Below, in pieces: positions 45,315 through 54,927 of a DNA stretch of 64,000 nt. The DNA is from Roseiarcus sp963709185 (GTDB lineage Bacteria; Pseudomonadota; Alphaproteobacteria; Rhizobiales; Beijerinckiaceae), in assembly GCA_963709185.1 (NCBI GenBank), contig CAVPVQ010000022.1:310001-374000 (forward strand). Reading direction: 5' to 3'. The position numbers and the translations under genes were made by a program. Position 1 is the first letter of the stretch, and each line of letters opens with the position of its first letter. The notes under the pieces were generated by a model that made no database searches, was not told the origin of the DNA, and worked only from the letters and a program-made list of their open reading frames with translations.

Positions 45315-46178
45315 ATGATCTCTTCCAATCGGCGTCGGCCGGGACCGGCGTTGGGCGCCTGGGCGGGCGCGCTCGCCATGCTAAGCTTGGCGATTGCGCC
45401 ACTGGTCGCGACGACAGGCGCTTTCGCCCAGGAGCCTGGAGCGGCGAGCCTGCAAGGGCTGGCGGCGGGCGCGCAGCGCAGCCCCGCCAATCGCGTGCGC
45501 GATCCCTATCGTCATCCCGTTGAAGTGCTGACGTTTTTTGGCGTTCCCGACAACGCCGCGGTGATCGAAATCCTGCCGGGCGCGTCCGGCTACTGGACCG
45601 AGATTCTCGCGCCCTATCTGAAGGACCACGGACACTATATCGCCGCGATCGACGATCGGGACTCGCCGACGCCGGAAGCGCGACGCGAGAACGAGGGCTT
45701 CGCGGCCAAGATCGCTGGCGATGCCGCGGACTATGGCAAGGTCGAGACCGCCGAATTCCATCCCGGCGTGAAGGAACTGGCGCCCGCCGGCTCGGCGGAT
45801 TTCGTGCTCACCTTCCGCAACATCCACAACTGGATGGCGGCGGGCACGGCCGACAAGGCGTTCGCCACGTTCTTCCGGGCGCTCAAGCCGGGCGGCATCC
45901 TCGGCGTCGAGGAGCATCGCGGACGCGCCGACCAGCCGCAGGATCCGGCGGCCAAGAGCGGCTATGTCCGGCAGGACTATGCGGTCGCGCTCGCCGAGGC
46001 CGCCGGATTCAAGCTCGTCGGCGCCTCGGAAGTGAACGCCAACCCCAAGGACACCAAGGACTATCCGGTCGGCGTCTGGGCGCTGCCGCCGACCTATCGC
46101 CTGAAGGACCAGGATCGCGAGAAATATCAGGCGATCGGCGAGAGCGACCGGTTCGTTCTCAAATTCGTCAAGCCCTGA
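45315..46178 (+). CDS. Exported class I methyltransferase-like protein
   Basis: The 287-residue protein has a signal peptide (cut near GAFAQ) and a class I methyltransferase-like fold: VIEILPGASGYWTEILAPYL as motif I, then DFVLTFRNIHNWM and ALKPGGILGVEEHRG. Motif I reads EILPGASGYW, which keeps two of the usual glycines. Export of a SAM-dependent enzyme is odd because SAM is cytoplasmic, yet this family of secreted relatives is common in proteobacteria. The start at 45315 has GGGAG upstream. It is monocistronic, with its own promoter and a terminator-like hairpin downstream. Confidence 0.85.
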   Translation: MISSNRRRPGPALGAWAGALAMLSLAIAPLVATTGAFAQEPGAASLQGLAAGAQRSPANRVRDPYRHPVEVLTFFGVPDNAAVIEILPGASGYWTEILAPYLKDHGHYIAAIDDRDSPTPEARRENEGFAAKIAGDAADYGKVETAEFHPGVKELAPAGSADFVLTFRNIHNWMAAGTADKAFATFFRALKPGGILGVEEHRGRADQPQDPAAKSGYVRQDYAVALAEAAGFKLVGASEVNANPKDTKDYPVGVWALPPTYRLKDQDREKYQAIGESDRFVLKFVKP

Positions 46179-46291
46179 CCGCGCTTCTCGCCGCGCTGGC
46201 GGCGACATGAAACTGAGATAAACAACCACCACTATCGCCTCGCTCACTCCTTCCGACCGTCGCCGATTGCAAAGGCCGGGGCGAGGCCGCC

Positions 46292-46325
46292 AGGCCGATC
46301 GCTTCGGATCGGCCTTTACAATTTC
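46292..46325 (+). terminator. Terminator-like hairpin
   Basis: A perfect 9 bp stem AGGCCGATC (46292-46300) and GATCGGCCT (46307-46315) with a six-base GCTTCG loop is followed by TTACAATTT. The tail is only partly T-rich. It lies 113 bp downstream of the exported methyltransferase-like gene. Confidence 0.5.
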
Positions 46326-46414
46326 GCCTCATCGCGCGAATTCCCTGCTGCGATGCAATAGAGCGCCCGTGGCCGCCGAGGCTCGCGCGGCGCATTCCCT
46401 TTCAGGAGCGTTTC

Positions 46415-47200
46415 ATGTCACTCGCCAAGCGCAATGCTCTCGTCACCGGCTCAACCAGCGGCATTGGCCTCGCCATCGCGCGGGCGCTGGCCAAGGAAGG
46501 CGCCAATGTGGTCATCAACGGGATGGGCGATCCCCAGGCGATCGAGACCGAGCGGGCGGCGATTGAAAAGGATTTTGGCGTCAAGGCCTTCTACAATGGC
46601 GCCGATATGTCCAAGCCGGCCGAGATCGCCGCGATGATCGCCGACGCGCAGGCCAAACTCGGTTCGCTCGACATTCTCGTCAACAACGCCGGAATTCAGT
46701 TCGTCTCGCCGATCGAGGATTTCCCGGTCGAGAAATGGGACGCGATCATCGCGATCAATCTGTCCGCCGCGTTCCACGCCATTCGCGCCGCGGTCCCCGG
46801 AATGAAGGCGAACAAGTGGGGCCGCATCATCAGCACCGCCTCGGCCCATTCGCTGGTCGCCTCGCCGTTCAAATCGGCCTATGTGTCGGCCAAGCACGCC
46901 ATCGCCGGCCTGACCAAGACGGTGGCGCTCGAACTTGCGACGTTCGGCGTCACCGCCAACTGCATCTCGCCCGGCTATGTCTGGACGCCGCTCGTCGAAC
47001 ACCAGATCCCCGACACGATGAAGGCGCGCAACCTGACCCGCGAGCAGGTGATCAACAACGTGATCCTCGCGGCGCAGCCGACCAAGCAATTCGTGACCTC
47101 CGACCAGGTCGCCGCGCTTGCCGTCTTTCTGTGCTCGGACGCCGCCGCGCAAATCACCGGCTCGAACTATTCGATCGACGGCGGCTGGACCGCGGAATAG
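46415..47200 (+). CDS. bdhA: 3-hydroxybutyrate dehydrogenase
   Basis: The 261-residue SDR interconverts 3-hydroxybutyrate and acetoacetate in poly-hydroxybutyrate turnover. It shows the cofactor motif TGSTSGIGLAIA, NNAGIQFVSPIEDFP, the catalytic Ser/Tyr/Lys in STASAHSLVASP and YVSAKHA, and the family-specific CISPGYVWTPLVEHQIPD. CAGGAG lies seven bases before the ATG. Full length for the family. It is a single gene. Confidence 0.93.
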   Translation: MSLAKRNALVTGSTSGIGLAIARALAKEGANVVINGMGDPQAIETERAAIEKDFGVKAFYNGADMSKPAEIAAMIADAQAKLGSLDILVNNAGIQFVSPIEDFPVEKWDAIIAINLSAAFHAIRAAVPGMKANKWGRIISTASAHSLVASPFKSAYVSAKHAIAGLTKTVALELATFGVTANCISPGYVWTPLVEHQIPDTMKARNLTREQVINNVILAAQPTKQFVTSDQVAALAVFLCSDAAAQITGSNYSIDGGWTAE

Positions 47201-47321
47201 CGCCCCCATATCCGCGATCGCGTGGCGTCTGCAGGTCGCCCGCAAGACCTTGTTAAGCCAGGGATGCGAGAAACAGCGGGGCGAACGTCTTGCGTTCGCC
47301 AGCCGTCGTGGGCGCTCCCCG

Positions 47322-48896
47322 GTGTCAGCAACAACCAACGTCTTTCGCGCCGCTCCTCGCCACGCCGTCGCGGCGGCGGACTGGCGGCGCTCGCGCGCGG
47401 GAGCGATGGTCGCGCGACTGATCCCGCTCGGAGCCGCCCTCGCCGCGTTCGCCATTCAACTGCTGCGGCCAACGAATCCGGACGTCTCGTGGCTGCTGAC
47501 CGTCAACGAGCGAATCCTGGCGGGCGCGACGCCTTACAAGGACGTGGTGGAGCTCAATCCGCCGGCTTCGATCCTGCTGTACCGTCTGCCGGCGATGATC
47601 GGAAAACTGATTTCGGCGCGCCCCGAATGGGTCGTCGCGGCGATGGCGGCGCTGCTGGTTGGCGTCGCGCTCGCCTACGCCGGCAATTTCATCGCGCGCT
47701 ATCGGCTGAGCGCGTCCGAGGACAACGGCGTTTTCCTCATTGTCGCTGGCCTGGTTCTCGCGGTCCTGCCGTTCGACGAATTGGCGCAGCGCGACCACAT
47801 CGCGACGATCTTCATGCTGCCCTATGCGCTCGTGGCGATCGCCCGCGCGTCGACGCAAAGGATCGGGCTGGCGGACGCGCTGGTCGCCGGCGTATTGCTC
47901 GGTCTCGGCGTCGCGATCAAGCCGCATTTTGCGCTATGCGCACTGCTGGTCGGCGGTTTCCAGGCGTGGCGGTCCCGCGACGTCAGGGCGCTGCTGCGGA
48001 TCGAATATTGGGCGGCGGGCGTGGTCGTCGCCGCCTACCTCGCCGGCGCTGCGCTGTTCTTTCCGCTGTTCTTTTCCGACGTGCTGCCGAAGCTCGCCGA
48101 CGTCTATCTGCCGCTGCGCCTCGATGCGCTCACGCTGGCGACGCGGATCGCGACGCTGATCGCGCTTCCGCTCGCCGTTTGCTGGATTTGCCGCGATCGC
48201 CAGCGCAACGCCGGAACATCAGTCCTGCTGCTGATCGGCGCCGGGTTCGTCGGCGCCTATCTCGCGCAGGGCAAGGGCTGGGGCTACCACGCCTATCCCG
48301 CGGTGGCGTTTTTCCTGATCGCCGCCGGCTGGGCGGCGCAGCAGGCCGAGAGCGAGGCGAGGGGCGTTCCGCGCTTGCTCGGCGCGCTGCTGCTGGCGGC
48401 GGCGCTGATCCTGCCATTGCCGCGCTTCGTGCGCGCGGACTCATCGAACCCGGCGCTGGCGGCGGCGATCCTGCGGCTGGCGCCGCATCCGCGAATTCTC
48501 GCGATCGCCTTTCCGCTGAACTTCGGCCACCCGCTGACCCGCGACATCGGCGGCGTCTGGGTCGGGCGCACCTGGGGGCTGTGGGAGACCGGCGGCGCGC
48601 TGTTCATGAAAGCCCATGCCGGGGACGATCCGGCGCGGCGCGCCAAGGCCGATGCGTATTTCGACGACGACCGGCTCGGCGCGGCGCGCGATATTTTAAC
48701 GCAGCGTCCCGACATCGTGCTGATCCAGGAAACGCCCGGCTTCGATTTCGCGCAATGGATCGACGGGTCGCCGCCCCTGCGCGCCGCGATGAGCCTCTAT
48801 GTCAGGGCGGACGTCGTCGGCGACGCAGAGATCTATCAGCGTCGGGACGAGACGATTGAACAGGGCGAACCGGCGGCCGCCGTCACCGCCCCTTGA
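47322..48896 (+). CDS. Polytopic membrane protein, glycosyltransferase-39-like in layout
   Basis: The product of about 524 residues has some ten hydrophobic segments. After the first TM comes NPDVSWLLTVNERILAGATP followed by YKDVVELNPPAS, a periplasmic loop pattern seen in PMT/ArnT-like lipid-linked sugar transferases; a clear catalytic DE pair is not visible, so the enzyme class is only inferred. The start is uncertain: GTG 47322 and ATG 47406 are both possible, and the frame is open to 47118 inside the upstream gene. The 3' end overlaps the convergent enoyl-CoA hydratase gene by 14 bases. Confidence 0.72.
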   Translation: MSATTNVFRAAPRHAVAAADWRRSRAGAMVARLIPLGAALAAFAIQLLRPTNPDVSWLLTVNERILAGATPYKDVVELNPPASILLYRLPAMIGKLISARPEWVVAAMAALLVGVALAYAGNFIARYRLSASEDNGVFLIVAGLVLAVLPFDELAQRDHIATIFMLPYALVAIARASTQRIGLADALVAGVLLGLGVAIKPHFALCALLVGGFQAWRSRDVRALLRIEYWAAGVVVAAYLAGAALFFPLFFSDVLPKLADVYLPLRLDALTLATRIATLIALPLAVCWICRDRQRNAGTSVLLLIGAGFVGAYLAQGKGWGYHAYPAVAFFLIAAGWAAQQAESEARGVPRLLGALLLAAALILPLPRFVRADSSNPALAAAILRLAPHPRILAIAFPLNFGHPLTRDIGGVWVGRTWGLWETGGALFMKAHAGDDPARRAKADAYFDDDRLGAARDILTQRPDIVLIQETPGFDFAQWIDGSPPLRAAMSLYVRADVVGDAEIYQRRDETIEQGEPAAAVTAP

Positions 48897-49656
48897 ACGC
48901 CGGCGCGCGCTTCTCGATGAACGCCGCCATGCCCTCTTTCTGGTCCTCGGTGGCGAACAGCGAGTGGAACGCGCGGCGCTCGAAACGCAGGCCTTCGGCG
49001 AGCGTCGTCTCATAGGCGCGATTGACGCATTCCTTGGCGATCATCACCGAAGGCGCGGACAGGGCGGCGATGCCCGCGGCGACTTTCAGCGCCTCCTCCA
49101 GCAATTGCGCGGCGGGGATGACGCGCGAGACCAGCCCGGCGCGCTCGGCCTCGGCGGCGTCCATCATCCGGCCGGTCAGGCACATCTCCATCGCCTTGGA
49201 CTTGCCGACGAAACGGGTGAGCCGCTGGGTGCCGCCGACCCCCGGAATGACGCCAAGCTTGATTTCCGGCTGGCCGAACCTTGCGGTGTCGGCGGCGAGG
49301 ATGAAGTCGCACATCATCGCCAGTTCGCAGCCGCCGCCCAGCGCAAACCCTGCCACCGCCGCGATGATCGGCTTGCGCAGCCGCGCCACGCCTTCCCAGC
49401 GGACGAGGAAGTCATCGAGATAGGCCTCCATATAGGTCTTGGGCTGCATTTCCTTGATGTCGGCGCCCGCCGCGAAGGCCTTGTCCGATCCGGTCAGCAC
49501 CAGCGCGCCGATCCCCGCCTCCGCCGTAAAGAGGCCAAGCGCGGCGTCGAGTTCGTCGATCAGCGCCGCGTTCAGCGCGTTGAGCGCCTTGGGCCGGTTA
49601 AGCCTGATCAGGCCGACCCGGCCATGCGTCTCGACGATGATGTTTTCATATGTCAT
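48883..49656 (-). CDS. Enoyl-CoA hydratase
   Basis: The 257-residue crotonase-family enzyme hydrates trans-2-enoyl-CoA in beta-oxidation. It has the oxyanion-hole segments AFAAGADIKEM and GFALGGGCELAMMCD and both catalytic glutamates, in GGGCELAM and in FGQPEIKLGVIPGVGGTQRL. The start at 49656 has GAGGGAG upstream. It is a close match in length and motifs to FadB1x/PaaF-type short-chain hydratases. Confidence 0.94.
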   Translation of the reverse strand: MTYENIIVETHGRVGLIRLNRPKALNALNAALIDELDAALGLFTAEAGIGALVLTGSDKAFAAGADIKEMQPKTYMEAYLDDFLVRWEGVARLRKPIIAAVAGFALGGGCELAMMCDFILAADTARFGQPEIKLGVIPGVGGTQRLTRFVGKSKAMEMCLTGRMMDAAEAERAGLVSRVIPAAQLLEEALKVAAGIAALSAPSVMIAKECVNRAYETTLAEGLRFERRAFHSLFATEDQKEGMAAFIEKRAPAFKGR

Positions 49657-49914
49657 GGCGCGGCTCCCTCGATGCGATCGCCGCAGGACTAGCGAAGCCG
49701 CGGCAAAATGCAAAGAGATCGGCCCGCGGCTCGCGCCCCGATTTCCACTTTCCCGGCGTTCGACGGCCGATGCTGAGCGCGGCCGCGGTCATGAGTTCCG
49801 CGGATTCGAGCGTCGCGCGGTCGCGCCGGGCGTCCTTCGGCAGCGCTCTGGCGCCCTTGCCAAGGCGAGCGCTGCAATGGGAATGTCGCGCCGATGCAAG
49901 CAGGCGAGGAACGC

Positions 49915-51531
49915 ATGGGCGAGGCGTATATCGGCGTCGATGTGGGCACCGGCAGCGCTCGCGCGGGGGTGTTCGACGACGCGGGGCGACTGCTCGCCAA
50001 AGCCAAGAAACCGATCGCGGTCTGGCGCGAGGCGGGCGGAATCGTCGAGCATTCGTCGCAGGACATCTGGCGCGCCGCGACCGGCGCCGTGCGCGAGGCG
50101 GTCATCGCGTGCGGCCTGCCGCAGCAGGACTTCGCCGGCATCGGATTCGACGCGACGTGTTCGATGGTGGTGCTTGACGCCTCGGGCGCGCCGCTGCCGG
50201 TCGGCCCCAGCGGCGTCGCGCAGCGCGACGTCATCGTGTGGATGGATCATCGCGCGACCGGCGAAGCTGAGAGGATCAACGCCGAAGGCCATGAAGTGCT
50301 GCGCCATGTCGGGGGAAAAATCTCCCCCGAGATGCAAGTCCCCAAGCTGCTCTGGCTCGCCCGGCACATGCCGCGGACATTCGCGCACGCCGGCCATTTC
50401 TTCGATCTGACGGATTTTCTGACCTGGCGCGCCTCGGGCGTAACGCGACGGTCCCTCTGCACGCTCACCTGCAAGTGGACCTATCTCGCGCATGAGCGGC
50501 GCTGGGCGGGGGACTTTTTCGAGGGTCTCGGCTTGCAGGATCTGGCCGCCGATGGTTTCGCGCGGATCGGCGCAGAGGTCGCCGAGCCGGGGTCGTCGCT
50601 CGGCGACGGGCTCACCCGCGAAGCCGCCGCGGCGATGGGGCTGCCGGCGGGAGTCAAGGTCGGCGCCGGCCTGATCGACGCGCACGCCGGAGCGGTCGGC
50701 ACGCTTTCGGCGGGCTTCGGCGGCGCCCCGGCCGATCCGCGCCGCCGGCTCGCGCTGATCCTTGGGACATCGGCCTGCTGCATGGCGGTCTCCGATCAGC
50801 CGCGGTTCATCGACGGCGTCTGGGGCCCTTACTTCTCAGCTCTGACGCCCAACCAATGGCTGACCGAGGGCGGGCAATCCGCCTTCGGCGCGGCGATCGA
50901 TCGTCTGATGCGCCGGCACCCGGCGTTTTCCGAAGCCTCGCGTTTCTCGGACGACAGCGCCTATGAGGAAATGGAGCGCGATATCCTCGCGCGGGCCGGC
51001 ACTCTGTCGCGCGCCGCCCTGCTGGCCGCGGATCTGCACGTCCTGCCTGATTTCATGGGCAACCGCTCGCCGCTCGCCGACGCCAACATGCGCGGCGCGC
51101 TGATCGGCCTCGATCTGCGCGACGATCGCGCCAGCCTGCTCGAGCTCTACGTCGCAGCGCTGAGCGGTCTGGCACATGGCGTGGCGCAAATCATCCGCAC
51201 GCTGGAGGCGGGCGGCTACGACTTCGACATGCTGGTGGTGAGCGGCGGGGCGGGGCGCAGCCCGCTGGTGCGCCAGATCATCGCCGACGCGACGGGAAGG
51301 CGGGTCGGCGCGCCGGAGGCGGGGGAGCCGGTGCTGCTCGGCGCCGCCATGCTCGGGGCCGTCGCCGCGGGGAAACACGATCTGGTGTCGGCGATGTCCG
51401 CGATGTCTCGTCTGGCGAGTGAAATCACACCCCAGGGGGGCGAAATCGCAAGGTTCCACGCCAGGAAGCGTCGCGCCTTCGACCTGATGCAAAAGTCCGA
51501 GCGAGGAATTCGCCGAATCATGGGCGCCTGA
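49915..51531 (+). CDS. FGGY-family pentulose kinase
   Basis: The 538-residue sugar kinase belongs to the FGGY pentulose group (ribulose or a similar ketopentose phosphorylated with ATP). Visible parts are the N-terminal phosphate loop YIGVDVGTGSARAGVFD, FDATCSMVVLD, WMDHRA, the catalytic Asp in GAGLIDAHAGAVG, the ATP-site LILGTSACCMAVS and the C-terminal VVSGGAGRSPLVRQIIADAT. I took the Met at 49915 (AGGCGAGGA upstream) over 49894. It leads the polyol locus and would phosphorylate the keto sugar made by the dehydrogenases at its far end. Confidence 0.92.
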   Translation: MGEAYIGVDVGTGSARAGVFDDAGRLLAKAKKPIAVWREAGGIVEHSSQDIWRAATGAVREAVIACGLPQQDFAGIGFDATCSMVVLDASGAPLPVGPSGVAQRDVIVWMDHRATGEAERINAEGHEVLRHVGGKISPEMQVPKLLWLARHMPRTFAHAGHFFDLTDFLTWRASGVTRRSLCTLTCKWTYLAHERRWAGDFFEGLGLQDLAADGFARIGAEVAEPGSSLGDGLTREAAAAMGLPAGVKVGAGLIDAHAGAVGTLSAGFGGAPADPRRRLALILGTSACCMAVSDQPRFIDGVWGPYFSALTPNQWLTEGGQSAFGAAIDRLMRRHPAFSEASRFSDDSAYEEMERDILARAGTLSRAALLAADLHVLPDFMGNRSPLADANMRGALIGLDLRDDRASLLELYVAALSGLAHGVAQIIRTLEAGGYDFDMLVVSGGAGRSPLVRQIIADATGRRVGAPEAGEPVLLGAAMLGAVAAGKHDLVSAMSAMSRLASEITPQGGEIARFHARKRRAFDLMQKSERGIRRIMGA

Positions 51532-51678
51532 GCCGCGCGCTGCGCCGCGTCAGATCGCAACATTGCGGGCATTTGACCATGCTGCGAGCAGTTGTTTGTC
51601 TCCGAAAACGCGATCATGCTACCGTGAAGGCGGATCGCGGCGGCGCGACGTTGCGCCAACCTGGTCGAAGTGAATGTC

Positions 51679-52365
51679 ATGCGTTGGCCTGAAGTCGTCA
51701 TATTCGATTGCGACGGCGTCCTCGTCGACAGCGAGTTGATCGCGCTGGGACAGACGCGCCGCGCACTTGGCGCGGCCGGACTGCCGATCACCCACGCCGA
51801 GGCGATTGACCGGTTCCTCGGCCTCAGCGTCGACACGATCGTGCAGAGAGCCGAAGAGGATCTGGCCGGCGCGCTGCCGGCCGATTTCCGAAGCGATCTG
51901 GCGCGCGATATCCTCACCCGTTTCACTAGCGAGCTGAAGGGCATAGAGGGCGTCAGGCAAGCGGTCGCCGGATTGGGATGCCGGGTTTGCGTCGCCTCTT
52001 CCAGTCCCCCTGAGCGGATTCGCCTCGCCTTGTCGGTCGCCGGCTACAGCGGCCTGTTCGAGCCACATATTTTTTCCGCGACGATGACGCCGCGCGGCAA
52101 GCCTCATCCCGATCTGTTTCTTCACGCGGCGCGCCAGATGGGCGCGGCGCCCGACAAATGCCTCGTCATCGAAGACAGCGCGCCCGGCGTCGTCGCCGCG
52201 GTCAGAGCGGGAATGGAAGTATTCGGCTTTGTCGGAGGCAGTCACTTTTCCGGCGACGCGCCGCGGGAGCGCCTGAAAGAGGCCGGCGCTTCGCTGATTT
52301 TTGACGAGATGAGCCAATTGCCGCAAATCATCGCGCAACGCCGGCGACAGAATCAAGACTGCTAG
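51679..52365 (+). CDS. HAD-family phosphatase (beta-phosphoglucomutase-like)
   Basis: The 228-residue protein of HAD subfamily IA has the nucleophile motif VIFDCDGVLVDSE, motif II VASSSPPERI, the Lys of motif III in RGKPHPDLFL and the acidic motif IV VIEDSAPGVVAA. The ATG at 51679 puts the first motif near residue 8; a GTG at 51670 is also possible. It ends 17 bp before the SorC-type regulator, so they are probably co-transcribed. The substrate is likely a sugar phosphate, by context. Confidence 0.9.
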   Translation: MRWPEVVIFDCDGVLVDSELIALGQTRRALGAAGLPITHAEAIDRFLGLSVDTIVQRAEEDLAGALPADFRSDLARDILTRFTSELKGIEGVRQAVAGLGCRVCVASSSPPERIRLALSVAGYSGLFEPHIFSATMTPRGKPHPDLFLHAARQMGAAPDKCLVIEDSAPGVVAAVRAGMEVFGFVGGSHFSGDAPRERLKEAGASLIFDEMSQLPQIIAQRRRQNQDC

Positions 52366-52382
52366 AATGGTTTGACGCGGAC

Positions 52383-53339
52383 ATGGTCAGGAAAAGCGAA
52401 GCGGAGGACGGGCGGCTCGACGACGCCGCCCGGGCCGGTTGGCTCTATTACGTCGCCGGCAATACGCAGGAAGAGATCGCCCGCAAGCTCGGCATCTCGC
52501 GCCAGTCGGCGCAGCGGCTGGTTTCGCTGGCGATCAGCGAACGCCTGATCAAGGTCAGGCTCGATCATCCCATCGCCCGCTGCATGGAGCTCGGAGCCGC
52601 CCTGAGGCTGAGGTTCGATCTGCGTTTCTGCGAGGTCGCCCCGACCGATCCGACCTCGACCTCTTCGACGCTCGGCATCGCACAACTCGCCGCGGCCGAA
52701 ATGGAGCGTTGGCTGCGCAACGTTGAACCGGCGATCATCGGCATCGGGACCGGGCGGACGATGCGCGCGGTCGCCGACCAACTGCCGGCGATGGAGTGCC
52801 CGCAACATAAATTCGTCGCGCTGGTCGGCACCACCAAGACCGACGGATCGGCTTCGTTCTACGACGTCGTCATCCGCGCTTCCGACACGGTTCGCGCCCC
52901 CCACTATCCAATGCCGCTTCCGGTCATCGCGCGCTCGGTCGAGGAGCGCCAGTTGTTGACCGGCCTCGCCTCGGTGCGCAGCGTTCTCGCCCTGATCGAG
53001 CGCGCCGACGTCAGCTTTGTCGGGGTGGGCGCGATCGGCGACGCGTCCGCGATCGTCGTGGACGGCATCATCACGCATGAGGAGGCCGAGGCGCTGCGCG
53101 CGGCGGGCGCAGTCGGCGAGATTACCGGTTGGGCCTTCGATCCGCATGGCCGGCTCATCGAGGGGTCGATCAATGACCGGGTCGCCAGCGCGCCGCTGCG
53201 CCGGGCGACCAATCGGCTGGTGATCGGCGTGGCCATGGGAGCCTCGCGCCGCGCCGCATTGCGCGGCGCCTTGGCCGGCAGACTGATTTCCGGGCTCGTG
53301 ACGGACGAGGCGACGGCTGAGCATTTGCTTCAGCGATGA
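52383..53339 (+). CDS. SorC/DeoR-type sugar-binding transcriptional regulator
   Basis: The 318-residue regulator has an N-terminal helix-turn-helix (about residues 20-60, AGNTQEEIARKLGISRQSAQ) and a C-terminal sugar-phosphate-binding domain (about 65-315) with IGIGTGRTMRAVADQLP, SFVGVGAIGD and WAFDPHGRLIEGS. It fits the regulators placed next to sorbitol/mannitol transport genes. The downstream gap holds two inverted repeats that could be its operators. Confidence 0.9.
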   Translation: MVRKSEAEDGRLDDAARAGWLYYVAGNTQEEIARKLGISRQSAQRLVSLAISERLIKVRLDHPIARCMELGAALRLRFDLRFCEVAPTDPTSTSSTLGIAQLAAAEMERWLRNVEPAIIGIGTGRTMRAVADQLPAMECPQHKFVALVGTTKTDGSASFYDVVIRASDTVRAPHYPMPLPVIARSVEERQLLTGLASVRSVLALIERADVSFVGVGAIGDASAIVVDGIITHEEAEALRAAGAVGEITGWAFDPHGRLIEGSINDRVASAPLRRATNRLVIGVAMGASRRAALRGALAGRLISGLVTDEATAEHLLQR

Positions 53340-53504
53340 GCGGATAAACATAAAAAAATCAACAAAATCATCAGTTTGATTGTTGCTTGTGACGCATATG
53401 TTGCGCCGCAGCGACGATTTTCTGTTGACTTCGCCTTAAGATTCATATGAATATTCGCCCGCACGGCAAGCAAATGCTCAGGCATTGCCAATGGAGGAAA
53501 CACC
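53340..53504 (+). promoter_or_regulatory. Control region of the polyol transport operon
   Basis: This AT-rich gap has an imperfect inverted repeat CAACAAAATCA (53360-53370) with TGATTGTTG (53377-53385), and a perfect 12 bp palindrome ATTCATATGAAT (53441-53452). TTGACT (53425-53430) is a good -35; the -10 is weaker (TGAATA, 53448-53453, 17 bp spacing) and overlaps the palindrome. A regulator bound at the palindrome would block the -10, while the upstream repeat is placed for activation. GGAGG precedes the smoE ATG. Confidence 0.55.
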
Positions 53505-54819
53505 ATGAAGGTTCTCGTGAAGAGCCTGCTCGGGGCCTGCGCCCTGGCTGGGTTCTCGCTCTCCGCCTACGCGGAGACGACGTTGACGATCGCGACCGTC
53601 AACAACGGCGACATGATCCGGATGCAGAAGCTGACGGACGATTTCACCGCCAAGAATCCCGATATCAAACTCAACTGGGTGACGCTGGAAGAGAATGTGC
53701 TGCGTCAGAAGGTCACTACCGACATCGCCACCAAGGGCGGCCAGTTCGACGTGCTGACGATCGGCACCTACGAGGTTCCGATCTGGGGCAAGAAGGGCTG
53801 GCTGGTTCCGCTCGACAATCTCGGCGCCGACTACGATGTCGATGATCTGCTTCCGGCCATTCGCGCCGGCCTCACCGTCGACGGCAAGCTCTATGCCGCG
53901 CCGTTCTACGGCGAAAGCTCGATGGTGATGTATCGCAAGGACCTGATGGACAAGGCCGGGCTCAAGATGCCAGACGCCCCGACCTGGGACTTCATCAAGG
54001 AAGCCGCCGACAAGATGACCGACAAGAGCGCGGGCATCTATGGCATCTGCCTGCGCGGCAAGGCCGGCTGGGGCGAGAACATGGCGTTCCTGACCGCGAC
54101 CGCCAATTCCTTCGGCGCACGCTGGTTCGACGACAAGTGGAATGCACAGTTCAACACGCCCGAATGGAAGAAGACGCTTGATTTCTACGTTCCGCTGCTG
54201 AAGACCGACGGTCCCCCCGGCGCGGCTTCGAACGGCTTCAACGAAAATCTCGCGTTGTTCAACTCGGGCAAGTGCGGCATGTGGATTGACGCCACGGTCG
54301 CCGCTTCGTTCGTCACCGGCAAGGACTTCGACGGTCGCCGACAAGGTTGGTTTCGCTCTCGCGCCGGACAACGGCCTCGGCAAACGCGGCAACTGGCTGT
54401 GGGCGTGGTCGCTGGCCATTCCCGCCGGCTCTTCGAAAGTCGCCGACGCCGAGAAGTTCGTCTCGTGGGCGACGAGCAAGCATTACACCGAACTGGTCGC
54501 CAGCAAGGAAGGCTGGGCCAACGTTCCTCCGGGAACGCGCACCTCGCTCTACAAGAACCCGGACTATCTGAAGGCGGCGCCATTCGCCCAGATGACCCTG
54601 GATTCCATCAACTCGGCTGATCCCACGCATCCGTCCGTCAAGCCGGTGCCTTATGTCGGCGTGCAGTTCGTGGCCATTCCCGAGTTTGCGGGCATCGCCA
54701 CGGAAGTCGGTCAGGACTTCTCGGCGGCGCTTGCCGGGACGATGACCGTGGATGCCGCCCTGGCCAAGGCCCAGGCCAGCACGGAAACGGCGATGAAGAA
54801 AGCCGGCTACGTGAAGTAG
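53505..54819 (+). pseudogene. smoE: Sorbitol/mannitol ABC transporter substrate-binding protein, frameshifted
   Basis: The first frame (from Met 53505) has a signal peptide (cut after LSAYA) and the MalE-type binding domain up to TGKDFDG. The protein continues in another frame as STVADKVGFALAPDNGLG to the stop at 54819. One extra T at 54326-54328 explains the break: removing it gives KDSTVADKVGF. Together they make about 437 residues, full length for SmoE/MtlE proteins. As written, the product would lose about the last third and end at 54620. The rest of the operon is intact, which favours a sequencing error or a very recent mutation. Confidence 0.85.
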
Positions 54820-54869
54820 TCGGCGAATCGTCGCCTGTGAGAGTCGCCTGAGGCGACCAAGAGGGACCG

Positions 54870-54927
54870 TCCTCCCGATCCCTGTCCCTTCCCCTCTCGC
54901 GGGGGGAAGGGGCGATCCGGGGGAGGG
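54870..54927. repeat. Long imperfect hairpin between smoE and smoF
   Basis: Arms CCTCCCGATCCC...CCCTTCCCC and GGGGAAGGG...GATCCGGGGGAGG pair around a short loop near 54895-54902. A second hairpin, GTCGCCT-G-AGGCGAC (54843-54857), lies just before. It occupies the same operon position as the terminator after frcB and probably protects or limits the binding-protein transcript. No T-run follows. Confidence 0.6.
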
